From Sepiola atlantica (lineage: Eukaryota; Mollusca; Cephalopoda; Sepiida; Sepiolidae): a stretch of DNA of 64,000 nucleotides. The notes under the pieces were generated by a model. That model was given only the letters and a program-made list of their open reading frames with translations. It was not told the origin of the DNA and ran no database searches. The stretch is from positions 101,985,642-102,049,641 of the forward strand of contig OY744531.1 in NCBI GenBank assembly GCA_963556195.1, given 5' to 3'. Positions 43,201 through 58,200 of this stretch are shown one piece after another (within the stretch, counting starts at the first letter, position 1; each line of letters begins with the position of its first letter). The position numbers and the translations under genes are program-made.

Positions 43201-46200
43201 CTTTATTTGTTATCTATTATTATTATTATTACATATACTTATTGTTATCTATTATTTTTATTATTATTATTATTATTATTATTGTTATTATTATTATAAT
43301 CATTATTATTATTATTGTTATTGTTATTATTATTATTATTATTATTATTTTTATTATTTTTATTATTACATATACTTCCCCTCTTAGGGGAGTCTAATGT
43401 CTCACAAGTCACAATCAATTAAAATACATAAACGCTTGGAATGGAGTACTGGAGGTAGGGTCATATGACGCATGATTTGAAAGTAAAACTCATAACAGGA
43501 ATCACAAACCAGTTAATTTGTAAGAATTGAGGATTGGTTATCCCCTATTCTTAATTTAACAAACGAAACTGAATTTAACAAAACCTTTTTTACAACAACA
43601 AACGAAACGGGTTTATTCGTATATCTGAGGTTACCTATACCGTTTCGTATAGGTAGAAAGAAACTTAGGACAGTATCCGAAAGAAGAAGTTCAAATATCT
43701 TCAGGCAAAGTTAGCAAGTGCCATGAGAGTCCAGTGGACGAGGAGAGAGACTGAGGCGATCCGTCCTGGCGGGTGCCAGGGTACCGTCTGCTGATCGTCC
43801 ATATATCCTAAAGGAACTCAAGTAGTCCCTTAGGGAACTAATGATATCAATGCGCTCTGCGAGCTGATCGACCAAACCAGCTCACACTGATACACACTAC
43901 AAAGTAAATCTATAACTGCTACATCACCCCCTGCTTAGGCTGAAAGCCGACAGGAAGAAAATGGAAATGTAGCAGTGGGAAAGAACAAAAATACAAAATT
44001 TGTCAATTCAGAATTTTTTAAAGTTTTTTGCTTTGCAGGGAAAAGGTTTATACCTTTTCTGCAAAACGTATTTTTGAAATTAATTTTTTTTTGTTTTGGG
44101 TTTTCTGCAAGTATTTTTAGGAAAAATGTTTTTCTTTTCTGTGAAAAGTATATATATATATATTTTTTTTTTCAATAATGTTTGTATTTTTGTGAAAAAT
44201 ATTTAAAAAAAAAAAAAAAAAGTTTGTTTAAACAAATTTAGTGTACGAAAATCGGTAAATGTAGTGAAATTCCCTCCAATTTCAACTTGTGATAACTCAT
44301 TTATTATTTGGGTTATTTTGATAAAATTTCACTGTAAACAAAAAACTCATCTTTTCTCTTAATAAATGTACAACTCTTTCTTTTGTGACATTAATAGCTT
44401 TTTTTTTTTCAAGTTATTTCAAGTCGGGCTACTATTTTTAGTGATAGATAATTTATTTTTTAATGTTGATGTTTTTAAACTTAATGTGCACAATATTGTG
44501 TATCTCTATGCATATGAAAACAGTCTCATCTTAAAGAAAAAGGACCATTTGTCAATATGGTGTGATTAATATAGGGTTTTAAATTGTCTTTCACAAAAAA
44601 AAAATCCAAGTTGAAAACTTTAGTGAATGAAATTTTTACCCTATTATCATAGTGTTTCCATCTGTTTTTACATGGTTCAAATCTGAGTTTTTTTTTATTG
44701 ATTTACAATTAAAAGAAAAATCGGACAATATAGGGAATAAGGACCCCAGAAAAATGACAAGGCAAGAGGAACGTATTTGGGTCTTCACCGGTGTCTTCTG
44801 GTTGATCTGGGCGCATGCATGTGGATACTGTAAACAAACCTATAATAATCCTTGTTTGGGTTTATATACCCCCCCCTCCCTTTCCGTAGAAAAACCAAAC
44901 AAATCAGGATTATCATAAGGGAAAATATTTTGCAAAGAAGTAAAGTAAACTCAAAATGGGGACCAGTTCCATGACTTGCACAATCATCATGCCGGAGATC
45001 CCCAAAAATGTTGCAAATAGTGTAAACTATTAAACGGCCTTGTGCCAGACTAACTTGATCTGTGTGCTTTAAAGGAAGTAAACAAAGTTGAACTAAGGTG
45101 AGTTGAATGAATGAATAAACAGCTGATGTTCAGATAACACAGCACGAGCGACCTGAATCATGCGCTTGATTTGTCTAAGAGATACCCTAACCCAGACTAA
45201 AGAATCAGCTAGGTAAAGCTCACATACGATTGTGGCCAAATACACAGTAATACTGTGGCCAAGTGGTTGACGACGTATACTGAGGAATTAGTTTCATAGA
45301 AACACTTTCATCAAAACCCACACCTGACCTTGTATGTAACCTCCTGGAGAGGAGATAAATAAAATACACATTAATACTGTTAAGAAATTCCCTTTGGCTA
45401 TAGGTAACGCAAATTTCCCTTTGGCTATAGGTAACGCAAATTTCCCTTTGACTATAGGTAACGCAAATTTCCCTTTGGCTATAGGTAACGCAAATTTCCC
45501 TTTGGCTATAGGTAACGCAAATTTCCCTTTGACTATAGGTAACGCAAATTTCCCTTTGGCTATAGGTAACGCAAATTTCCCTTTGGCTATAGGTAACGCA
45601 AATTTCCCTTTGACTATAGGTAACGCAAATTTCCCTTTGACTATAGGTAACGCAAATTTCCCTTTGGCTATAGGTAACGCAAATTTCCCTTTGGCTATAG
45701 GTAACGCAAATTTCCCTTTGGCTATAGGTAACGCAAATTTCCCTTTGGCTATAGGTAACGCAAATTTCCCTTTGGCTATAGGTAACGCAAATTTCCCTTT
45801 GACTATAGGTAACGCAAATTTCCCTTTGGCTATAGGTAACGCAAATTTCCCTTTGGCTATAGGTAACGCAAATTTCCCTTTGGCTATAGGTAACGCAAAT
45901 TTCCCTTTGGCTATAGGTAACGCAAATTTCCCTTTGACTATAGGTAACGCAAATTTCCCTTTGGCTATAGGTAACGCAAATTTCCCTTTGGCTATAGGTA
46001 ACGCAAATTTCCCTTTGGCTATAGGTAACGCAAATTTCCCTTTGGCTATAGGTAACGCAAATTTCCCTTTGGCTATAGGTAACGCAAATTTCCCTTTGGC
46101 TATAGGTAACGCAAATTTCCCTTTGGCTATAGGTAACATAATGACTTGTGTTTAACTAATCATCTCCAATAAGTATTGTGTTTCGGCATTAAATTACATC

Positions 46201-49200
46201 AAAAAAGGGGTTGATATGTCATAAAAAGACAAACCAAGCCAAACCAAATTACTCGACCTTGCAAACTTATGACCCTGAAGATATACAGGACATGTTCTTT
46301 AAATATGTACATTTCTTTAATAACTGTACTATTCTTTAATAACTGTACCATTCTTTAATAACTGTACCATTCTTTTATAACTGTACCATTCTGATGGATG
46401 TTTGTATTTTGTCTTTTCTAGTTGCTAGATTTAGTTTTCAAAGAATTCATCTACTCTTGGTTCAAGTAAGTTTCATTTTAAAAAATTTCTTGTGATATGA
46501 ATGTTTTAGATATACAGGGCGTGTGGAATGTAACTAATTATTAAATACTTAATTGAACATGATAAGACAGTGTATAGCATATTGGTTTTATCTAGAATTC
46601 AATATGGGTGCCAGCATTCACCACCAGCTTCTCAAGCCGTCTGGGAACCGCATCAACTGATTTCACAAGTAACTCCTTTTTTTGTTGTTTTTACTAATTG
46701 AATGATGATCAATACTATGAAAAAGTGTAGTATCTGTTCCGATGGATACTGCACCCCATAGACTGGTATTATCTTGGCCTTCGGGGCTTGATTTACGCCA
46801 GTCTATGGGTCTGTCCTGTGCAGTTCTAGGAGGTCCACCCTCTCAGGGTTCGCCTCCCCTCTTTGGGGAGGAGTAAGTTTATTGCTTACTGCCTGAGGCG
46901 CCTTTACCAAGGAATGCCGACGGGGCTGACAAAGCAATTTTTAATAGCCAGAGTGCTCACCTTCTCGGGCGCTGGCTTTTCAAACCCCACTTTCCCGACC
47001 CGACCTTGGGTCACATCTTACTTGTGGGAGTAAGATAAAAACTGGCCTTGTGCCTAACTCCCGAACAGGAGTAAATAAATACTCAAAACACCAGCCGACC
47101 CAGAAAACAACAAGTCCTAAAATTTCATGAGCAATGTTTCTGACAAAGGGTGAAGAATTGCTGTCTTTAACTGTTAATCTATCCTTCTCATTAACTATCA
47201 TCCTTGAGGGGTCTTTTGCCTTACTAAGTGGTGACACATTAGTAAAAAAAAATTAATTAAAAAAAACAAAAAAACTGACAAATAAATTACTTGTGAAATC
47301 AGTTGATGTGGTTCCCAGGCAGCTTGAAATGCTGGTGCCCATATAAAATTCTAAATAAAACCCCATGCTATATACTTATCATTTTCGCACTACAACTAAT
47401 AAGAATTTTTGGGTGCTTATCCAGAAATACGGAGACATTTGAGAACAAAAATAAAACAAACTGAGGAATATCTGTTTGATGTACGTACCTGTCACGGGCT
47501 GAATATATTGTATACCAAAAACCACGTAAATTAATAAAGTAGTTTTTATTTTATAAGAAAAACTAATTTCATCGATAAACGTATAATGGGAAAATATCAC
47601 CGCCATGTTGATCATATTCAAGGGAGATAATACCAACTTTTATACTATTTATAATACACACTTCACAAAAGAACAATTTGGCGTCTCTCTCAAAAAAATA
47701 GAATCGGAGACATTCGAAAAAATAAAAAATAAAACAAACTGAGAAATATCTATTCGATATATGTACCTGTCACGGGCTGAATATATCTTATAAATATATG
47801 AATATATTTTATAAAATAAAAACTCATTTGATTGATAAACAAATAAGGGGGAAATATCGCCGTCATTGGCATGTTCAAGCAAGATATTCAAGGGGGATAA
47901 TACAAACTTTGTGAACTTCTTAAGTGCATATTATAAATAGTATAAAAGTTTGTATTATCTTCTTTGAACGTCCCCAAATAGCGGCAATATTTCTGTTTTA
48001 CATGTTTATAAAAGAAAAACTATTTTATTAATTTACACGAGTTTTGGTATAGGATATATTCATCTTGTGACAGGTACGTACACCAAACAGATATTCCTCA
48101 GTTTGTTTTATTTTTTTTCGAATGTCTCCCTACTTCTGGATAAGCACGGAATTTTGTAATATTTCTTTTTTTTTGTTATAACATCTAATTTAGTTTAGCT
48201 TCTTATGTTTTTGGTTATAACATCTAATTTAAATATTTTTTTTATAGAATTTAATTATTTTTTTAAAAAATTTAATTATTTTTTTATAAAATTTAATTAT
48301 GTTTTTATAAAATTTAATTATGTTTTTATAAAATTTAATTATTTTTTTATAAAATTTAATTGTTTTTTTTATAAAAATTTAATTGTTTTTTTTATAAAAA
48401 TTTAATTATTTTTTATAAAATTTAATTATTTTTTTTATAAAATTTAATTACTTTTTTTTATAAAATTCAATAATTTTAATTTATAAAATTTAATTACTCT
48501 TTTTTATAAAATTCAATTTTTTTTATAAAATTTAATTTTTTTTTATAAAATTTAATTAGTTTTTTTCATTTATTTATTTTTTTATTTTTGTAATTATTTA
48601 TTTTTATGCTTTTAGGTTATATCTAATTTTATTATTTATATATTATCGATTTTTATAACATTAAATTCTGCTCTTTATATTGAAAAAAATATGTTGTCTA
48701 TTATATAAAGGAAAATCCTCTTTCCGTCCGCTCTTTGTGTGATGGGCTAAAACTAAAAGAATCGCTGGAAATACACTTACAAGCCTTACATATTCTGATT
48801 TAGTATCACCTCTGAAAAGGTTATGGTAATAAAAAAAAATACTTTTATATTTATTCACTTCGGATCACGAGGAACCAAATTAGTGCATGGCATTGGGTGA
48901 GGGAAAAAAATGAACTTTTAGCTATTGTTCGTAAAACAACACTGAAAATAGGTCAAACAGTAGGCTGTTGATTGATTTTTCTTTCTTTCTGTTATATTGA
49001 AGCGGAGAAAAAAAGAGTAGTAGTTGAAGGGAGAAGTGTGTCCAAAAAGTAACATGACGGATGAAGTTTGAAAAAATATTACACACACTTTCTTTAAAAT
49101 TTTTATTTTCTTATCCAGGACTCTTCAGCCCTGATAGCAACATTTAATTCTGTTATTTTTGTTATTATTATATGTTTCACTACCAGGCATACGACTTGTT

Positions 49201-52200
49201 GTTGGGGGTCGAAATTTGGAGTCGGGATGATAGGAATCTTTCTTATCGTCGAGGCTGGTTTTTGTTGTCTTTTATTGGTCAATTTATGATTGTACTTGTA
49301 TTTATTTTATTCACAAAAATAATAATAATAATAATAAAAAACCGAAAATAGCGATTGTAGCAACCATCATGCAGGTCCACAGGAAAAACAGGTTAGGGTT
49401 GCACCGTGTATTGTCCATCAGGGATTGAACGCAGAGTGTTCCAGTTACAAAATGGAAACATGTAACTTTTGTCACGCGACGAGAGTTCACGTATGCAAAT
49501 GAGGCTTAGTTTGTATGAGCTGATTCTCGTTGTGATAAAAAGCGTAGACACTTTGCTCTGGGGATGGGGTGGAGAAAGGGTGACGTTGTGACTACGTCGA
49601 GTGCTGAGAGAGAGGAAAAAAAAATCAGAATTGGATTTTTGACTAGACGTTTGGTCGTTCACATGCGTGTTGGACTGTTGTTGGTGAAAAGAACAGGAAG
49701 AATAATTCAGGATCCTGTTTGAACTCAGTGGTAGAGCATTCTTTAACTCTTCCTTACAGCGATATTATCTGATTAATATGTTAAACTATAAGAATTACTC
49801 GTTTTCATCATCCGATTTATAAAATGAAATTGAACAAAGATTTTTTTCATGAGAAAAGATGACTCAAGGATCCGATGTATTACAGTTCGATACAGAATAA
49901 ATTGTGCTGACCTTAGGAAAGGTTTTCTCTATTCATATAAAGTTAGGTATATGTTTATATATTTCTATGTATAGGATTCACTCCTAAACTAATTAACAGA
50001 TAATTATGAATTTTGGAACACAGCTGCTAGGCATAAGAGTGGGTAATGTGAGCTATACTTAGTTTAATGCAAATGGACAAAAAGGGGGGGTGGAAGCCTT
50101 TCATGAAAATTCAGATACATCCAGTTTTTGTGAAACTTTAACAATGGATATTATTTGACAGCAATTAATAAATATTCCCCAAATTTCGGTTTCTTTGAAG
50201 TATTTTAAAGGGGTTTTAGGAGGCATATGGGCACAACCTCCCATTTGAAAATTAAAATATTTCAGATTAGCATTAAATTTGATTCATAGTCGTTAGACAG
50301 CAACTAAGCAAGATTCTCTGAATTTCATTTTTTTTAAGCTCCCTTAAGCAATAAATTAAGCCTTAAATTTTAGACATTTTGTAGAATTAAAAACGATGTA
50401 ATGGATTGTGATCAAAATTAAAAGTAGGATTCTAGACATAAGGCTTGATTTTAATCTTGATAAGAGGACGTAAAAGTGGTGCAAAACTGTTATGTTTGGG
50501 GAATTAATTTTATCCAAAAATAAAGCATATAGTGAGCATAGCAACAAAGAATATAATAAGAATTCAACGGCAAGGCATGCAGTAACACCATTTTCATGTC
50601 GTTATAACATCAAATTCTATTTATGTTTATTGTAATAATATTCTGTGATTTCTATTTATTTGCTTTTGTTATTATAACATTGAATTCTGTTTTTTATTTT
50701 TTGATGGTAATAATATCTATTTTTTATTTGTTATTATTGATAGAGACTTGAGTGAAGATGAGGAATTTGTTGATGAATTAAGGACAAACATTCGTTTCAT
50801 CGCTGCTGTTCTTCTAAGGAGAGCCAAAAAGGTATTTAGATCCTTTACAGTTAACTTTATTTTTTAAAAAGATTGATTTTCTAAGTCCAAATGATAAGAC
50901 ACAGAAGAGTTTGTCATTTCAATGGTAAAAACAAGAAACATATATCATTTTGTTTTTTGTTTGTAAAATGTTGATTATTTGTAGAAAAATAAACAGAAAT
51001 TCAAGTATAATTAAAAAAGAATGATTTGCAAACAAATGTCTGTGGCTTAAATTTAAAAGACCAACTTATCTGATACTGTTATCTGTTAATGTATTTTTTT
51101 TACCACTTCTCCATGATGCAAGGACAGCTCTCTGTCCACATCTTTTCAGTCTGATACTTTCTTACAAAAATATCGTTTTCATCTTTTTCCTGTTAAATCT
51201 GAGCTCAATTTTTTAAATGTTTGTCCATTATAGTTTCCATACTGGCTCTGTTTGCTTAGCAAAAAAACAAACTTTTTTCTTTAAATCGTGTTACTTCCTA
51301 TCTCCTATGTCTTCACATTTGTTCTCATGCTTCAAAATAACCCATTGAACTCACTTTGAACGCTATTAATTTATCAGCACTAGCCATCAATCACTAAACA
51401 ACTAGTTAACTTACCCACCTGATTCCATTTCAATTACAGAACATTATAAATATGCTACTATAGAGTTCAGGGCTGGAAGAAAAAAGTACACTCATTCATT
51501 ATCGGACAATGTCTGCTGGGCTTCCTAGTTTCTATTGAAAATAAAGAGAAAACTTTAAAAAAAAACGACAGAAATTTGAATGTAAATAAACATCTTGTGG
51601 GCAAAGCTGTTCTACTGTTTCTGAAAATGTGTACTTATATATAATACGATTCTCCCTTTCTTGCTTTTAATTTTCATACATTTCTTGCATTTTACGCAAG
51701 AAAATGTGCTAATCATGAAATGTAATGACTCATTTTGGCTAGGAGCAAAGTGTAGTATCTGTTCTGATCCCACACTTTATCTTTTCTGTTCTCGATCAGT
51801 GAAGGAGAAATCCTTTTAAACTAAGGCAATTTTTATTTTTGTCAAAATCCAGTGCACCTTTTGGGGAGCTAGATTTTGTCCACATTAAAAGCTAACTTTG
51901 TGTCTAACTCTGCTCTCATGGAAAGGTAAGTAAATAGGAATATAGCACATATGTAATGACATAAGACATTTGTTAATCTGTCTGCTAATTACTTTTAGCT
52001 TATTAGACCTAGGAATCTGAAATTTGGTACAATAATCTTCTACCTTTACTCTCTCTTCTTTGTTTGATTTTAGCTTTCATCCAGTGGGGCAGACATCCTC
52101 AATCTGCTAAGCTGAACTGTTATGGTGTATTTCAGAGGTTTCATTCTCCTAAACTAGTTGCTCTATCAAGGCTTGAGAATCTAGTTTACCGGTACTGTTC

Positions 52201-55200
52201 CAGATGACGCGCCTAATTTCTGTGACTTCGCGTCGACAACAATTGGGCAGGTCACGGAAGCGCCCGAGAGTTGCCGAGACGAAAACGCCAAGCGTTAATG
52301 GAAGGCTTGCAGGCGATACTATAAGATTAATAAATTCAAAGAAAAAATACATAGATAAAAAGATACAAACTGAACAAACTGTAGAGTGGGGGGTCAAATG
52401 AACCATTTTCATTCAAATGTGTAGAAAAACATTTTTTTTTTTTTTTTTTTGCGAGGGGGGTAATTTTGTCAATGTTTCTTTTTCATTTGTTTCGCTGTTT
52501 TTCTTTTTTTTCTTCTTGCTAACATAAAACAAAGAAAGAAAGAAAGAAAATGGGTTAGGGTTAGTGTTTAGGGGTTAGGGTCCCCGTTCTTAGCGATAGC
52601 CAAGCCCTGCATTCAAACTGCCAAGCTCTAACTGGAAGACTGGCAGACGCTAATATAAGACAAATAAATTCAAAGAAAAAATACATAGATTAAAATCATT
52701 TAAAAAAAAATTTTTTTTGAAAATAATGTTTTTTTTAGGGGTGGGGGTGTAAAATTTTGTCAATGTTTTTATAAGATAAAAGAAAGAAAAACTGATATTA
52801 TTCCGTCAGCGCTCGGGCGCTTCTGCGACATGCCCGATCGTTGTCGACGCGAAGTCACAGAAATTAGGCGCGTCATCTGGAACAACAGTACCAGTCTACC
52901 CTATTATTTCACCCATAGTTGAGAGAAAAAAGATTCGATTCATAATTTGTTCCAAAGTTATTGGTAACAGTGATGCAATAGCTCTGACAGAAATCCAACA
53001 AAGTCTGTCAAGTCTACAGTAACCCCTCCACCACCGCCATCACTTTCTTTCCATGCAGTAAACATTAAGGGAGTCAGATCTATCTGTTTCTTTTTTCTAA
53101 AGAGATACCACGTGGAGCATAAAACTTGTTGGCACAGTATATTCAGAGTTACATCCCTTGAACCATATTGAAGTTATCTCCCCTGAATTATACTGGCAGC
53201 AAGAGAGAATGAGCTCTCTAATTCCGGAAACCTAAAATATATCTAAATTCGCCCACATGCAAATTTAGAACCAGATATTCTGCCCCTTTCTTTGAGGTGA
53301 ATGAACATGTTCCACTTAGCTTCATGTATTGACATGGTTTTTACGGTCAGATGTCCTATTGACAAGTTGCACTTATTATTCAACCGTGGTTGTTTTAGCC
53401 ATATCAGCATGGCCTCCTTTTCTACTGACCACAGCATTAGTATCAAGAATATTCCCCATAGTTTACATAGTCCATATATTCTCTGTGTTTACCCTGGCAA
53501 TACATGTTTATTTTGAGTGTGTATAGGGTCTTTTAATGTGAATTCTTACATTTGTAATTACATAAGTGTTGCTGTCTACTACTGATGCTTTACTCCCGAT
53601 GAGCTTATGAGTCTGGCCCCTCCCATGCTTCAACGAAAACATAGACAATAAACATAGCAATGGTAAGGAAAATAGTCCCCACAAAAATATTGCAAATAAG
53701 ATGTTGTTTATAATATTAGTTAATAATCTGTTAATGTTGTGTTGAAAAAATGCATTCATTTGTCCAACTTGTATTCCTTCTAATGTTTCAGATTGACATT
53801 CCTGAACTTCTTGTTGGGAAAGTAGCCCAAGCTTCCATTTCACACCTTGATGCTTACCTGCAAACAAAGAAAAGAGGTAATTTTGGATTTTATAGTTTTT
53901 CATGAATTAAATAAAATTCACATGTTGCATATTGACTCAGTTTTTTTTTGGGGGGTGGCATCTTAGATATGACAATGATGATGATAGTCTCATGAGGAAA
54001 AAGTAAGAGATATGACAATGATAAGTCTCATGAGGTAATAAGTAAAAGATATGACAATGATAATAGTCTCATGAGGTAAAAAGTAAGAGATATGACAATG
54101 ATAATAGTCTCATGAGGCAAAAAGTAAGAGATATGACAATGATAATAGTCTCATGAGGTAAAAAGTAAGAGATATGACAATGATAATAGTCTCATGAGGT
54201 AATAAGTAAAAGATATGACAATGATAATAGTCTCATGAGGTAAAAAGTAAGAGATATGACAATGATAATAGTCTCATGAGGCAAAAAGTAAGAGATATGA
54301 CAATGATAATAGTCTCATGAATTAAAAAGTAAGAGATATGACAATGATAATAGTCTCATGAGGTAAAAAGTAAGAGATATGACAATGATAATAGTCTCAT
54401 GAGGTAAAAAGTAAGAGATATGACAATAATAAGTCTCATGAGGTAAAAAGTAAGAGATATGACAATGATAATAGTTTCATGAGGTAAAAAGTAAGAGATA
54501 TGACAATGATAATAGTCTCATGAGGTAAAAAGTAAGAGATATGACAATGATAATAGTCTCATGAGGTAAAAAGTAAGAGATATGACAATGATAATAGTCT
54601 CATGAGGTAAAAAGTAAGAGATATGACAATGATAATAGTCTCATGAGGCAAATGGTAAGAGATATGACAATGATAATAGTCTAATAAGGCAAAGAGTAAG
54701 AGATATGACAATGATGATGATAGTCTCATGAGGCAAAGGGTAAGAGATATGACAATGATGATAATAGTCTCATGAGGCAAAGAGTAAGAGATATGACAAT
54801 GATGATAATAGTCTCATGAGGCAAAGAGTAAGAGATATGACAATGATGATAATAGTCTCATAAGGCAAAGAGAAAGAGATATGACAATAATGATAATAGT
54901 TTCATGAGGCAAAAAGTAAGAGATAAGACAATGATGATAATAGTCTCATGAGGCAAAGAGTAAAGAGATAAGAGTTGTTGTTTCTGTTCTGCTGGATGTG
55001 ATTCATGGGTATGTGTCTATCTGTAGTCAGATCATTGTTAATTGCCAATAATTAATGTGAAGATATTTGTATCCAAAATTCATGTTGTTAATTTTATTAT
55101 TTAAGATACATTATTCAGGCAGAGAAAGAGACACACAGTCTACCACTGGTTATTTTTTAGAGTTACATTTTAACATGTGCATTCACCTCGCTTCTAAATG

Positions 55201-58200
55201 AATTTTATCTTGCTCTCAGAATGCTAATGGATATTTCCGTTTTGTTTCTTTTGTTCCCATGCTTATCACTTTTTTACTATTAACAACTTACATCCCGTAT
55301 TCGTCATCCTCAAGGCCACCTCAATATATAACGCACCTGTTTTGCAGGTAGTCAGGTGACTCTATGATTGCTGGAGTCAGCAAACAGTGTTCAATTGATA
55401 CCATTGAAGAAAAAGCATGAACCTCCAAACCCCCTCCAGCTATGAGTAAAGATGTTCAATAATTGTTGTTTCAGTATTAAATAAGCAAAAGGGTTGATAT
55501 GCTGTAAAGAAGTGTTTTAGTTCCACTTTATAATCTTAGTATATTTTGTATTTTTGTTGTTCTAATACCAACATTAAATACTTCTGAAATAAGACTCATC
55601 AAAATATGCACAGTTAAAAAAAATCATGAAAAATCTGATTAAAACAAGAATATAACAAAGATATTAAATTAATCTGATACATAGTAATATTTATCATCTT
55701 CATCGCGCAACATTTTAACCAGTATAGTTATGTAACCCGCCGCCAGTCGTCCGAAACACTCCAAAGTGTATCCCACATTGATATTGATGGTCCAAAGTCA
55801 CATGGTAGGCTGCTTAAGACGTGAAGGGGATTCATCGATGACGACCTGATCTTGGTGGATGGCACCGGCGAAATTGTAACAGACAGGAGTAGTTGGAAGT
55901 CATTTACGAAACGTCAAACCTCAGCATGAGACAAGATGACGAAAAATGAAAATAATAATAATTATAATATTGAAGAAATATCGGTGTAAAATGTAAAGTA
56001 AAAATAACAACTTTATTACCTGAAAACCTCACGGCCTTTAATCTTCAATGTTCATCGACTTGGCGATGGCTTGCCATAATAGAAAAACTGAAGGAAATTT
56101 TGTGGAGACTTTTTAAAAAAAATTTAATTTTCAAAGATCAGTGTTCTCAGCTTTTTAGTGGAATTATGCCTTTTTTGTAATTAAAGAAAAATCGAATTTC
56201 TACTTCAATCTTTTTTTTTTTTTTAAATAAGAAAAGGCTGATTTTTGCCTTGGCTCAATTTTATTTCTCTTTCTCCCTTTCTCTTGTTTTATCTTTCTTT
56301 CTTTTTTCCTGTTTTTTTCTATCTTCCTCTCCTTCTAGTCTCGGCTTGTCTTACTCTCCTTCCTCCTCCCTCTGTAAATGTTAATTTTGCCATATATCAA
56401 AAGATTCATTATGGAGAGGATAAGGGAGGTAGAAGACTTTCATTACTTCCTGTTTCCTCCCACATGCGCACTTGTGGTCTTTCTTTTAATGGTTTTGTTT
56501 TCTTGTTTATTTCTTGGAGCAAACATATTTTTAAAGTTTGAAACTTTTATTACACACAACAAAATTTTCACACGCAAAATAAACTTTGTACATTCTTATG
56601 GAATTTAATGAGTTAAAGTTGATTGTATCTGGTATTAAACGTAAAGAAAAATAACAGCTTTATTACCAGAAAACCTCTCGGTCTTCAGTCTTCATTGATT
56701 GCCTGGTCGGCCATGGCTTGTCATAATAGAAGAACCGAAGGAAATTTTGAGGAGACTAACAAATTTTTTTTTTTTAATTTGCAAACATATTCCTAGTAAA
56801 TTTTTTTCAATAAATTATTTCATACCATTATTTGTTTCTATTATCATTGTGTTTTTTTATTTTTTTTAATTTTTTTAAAGAAATATTTTCTTTTCTTATT
56901 GCAGTCCCTGTTGGAACAGACCTGCAACATGCAACCCTCGAGTATCTTGGGCCGAACTTGCATGTTGCCATGCAGAGTAGAAAAATGGAACTTGAATATC
57001 TTCGACGCCTTGTAGAGAGTTTATTTCCCTACATTTTGCAACCAAATTCCTTGCACTCATGGTAAAACATTTCTTCAGCATTTTTGTCTCTCTCCTCGTA
57101 CAAGGAGTTTTGTATTAGCATTGCACTTAATTGCAGGTGATTCCGTTCTCTTTTGTGAATCGCTCCCTTTGTTTGCGCTGATCATTCACAAGCCTGACTA
57201 GGGCATTTGATTCCAATTTTGTGCAGTTCATTAACGGAGGATAACATCGGTCAATAAAAAAATCCAGGAAGAACAGACAGAAAAGCAAAATATTCCAATA
57301 ACTCGTTTATTCTCAATGGATTTTGTTCGCAAAGAGATGAGAAACTTGAAGAGGGCATTCGCCGGTGTGATCGCCTCAGGCCATACTTAAGAGGGAATGC
57401 TTCAGGCCAAATTTGAAGGGAGAGTGTAGGGAGTTGAGGGGAAATTTCGAGTAAACACATTGATTCAACGGTAGCATTCATACAAGTGAATTAAATTAGG
57501 TCTCTGGTGATACCAGATCAGGCTGCCCTGTGGCTCCCTGAGACGAAATTCACCTACATTGACGTTTTTTTTTTTTTTTTGTAAAACTTAATTATGTTCT
57601 ACAAAACCAAAAACAAAATCAACAGCCCCTCTCCCTTTCTCCCTCCCCTTTTTTATTTTATTTTTAGAACTTGAAGCATAAATCTCTTACTATAATGACC
57701 GGATTCGGCATTAAATAACCCAAAAAGGGTTGATATGCCGTAAAACAAAACTACCAAACCAAAAACGATGATTAAACATTTGAAGATATAAAGAACTTGA
57801 AGCATAAATCTTTTACTATAATGACCAGATTCGGCATTAAATAACCCAAAAAGGGTTGATATGCCGTAGAACAAAACTACCAAACCAAAAACGATGATTA
57901 AACATTTGAAGATATAAAGAACTTGAAGCATAAAAACTTTTACTATAATGACCAGATTCGGCATTAAATAACCCAAAAAGGGTTGATATGCCGTAAAACA
58001 AAACTACCAAACCAAAAACGATGATTAAACATTTGAAGATATAAAGAACTTGAAGCATAAAAACTTTTACTATAATGACCAGATTCGGCATTAAATAACC
58101 CCAAAAAGGGTTGATATGCCGTAAAACAAAACTACCAAACCAAACCAAATTAGGTCTAGGAAAAGTTTCTCAAATAATGAGATACTTATTAAATATAATT

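Noticed and set aside
45294..46155. Open frames of about 250-280 codons on both strands
   Set aside because: By-product of the 27-bp minisatellite; both strands are open over the same array.
56245..56541. Hydrophobic 98-codon open frame as an alternative SNX14 exon
   Set aside because: The phenylalanine/leucine-rich text comes from a T-rich tract, and exon 8 joins exon 9 in phase without it.
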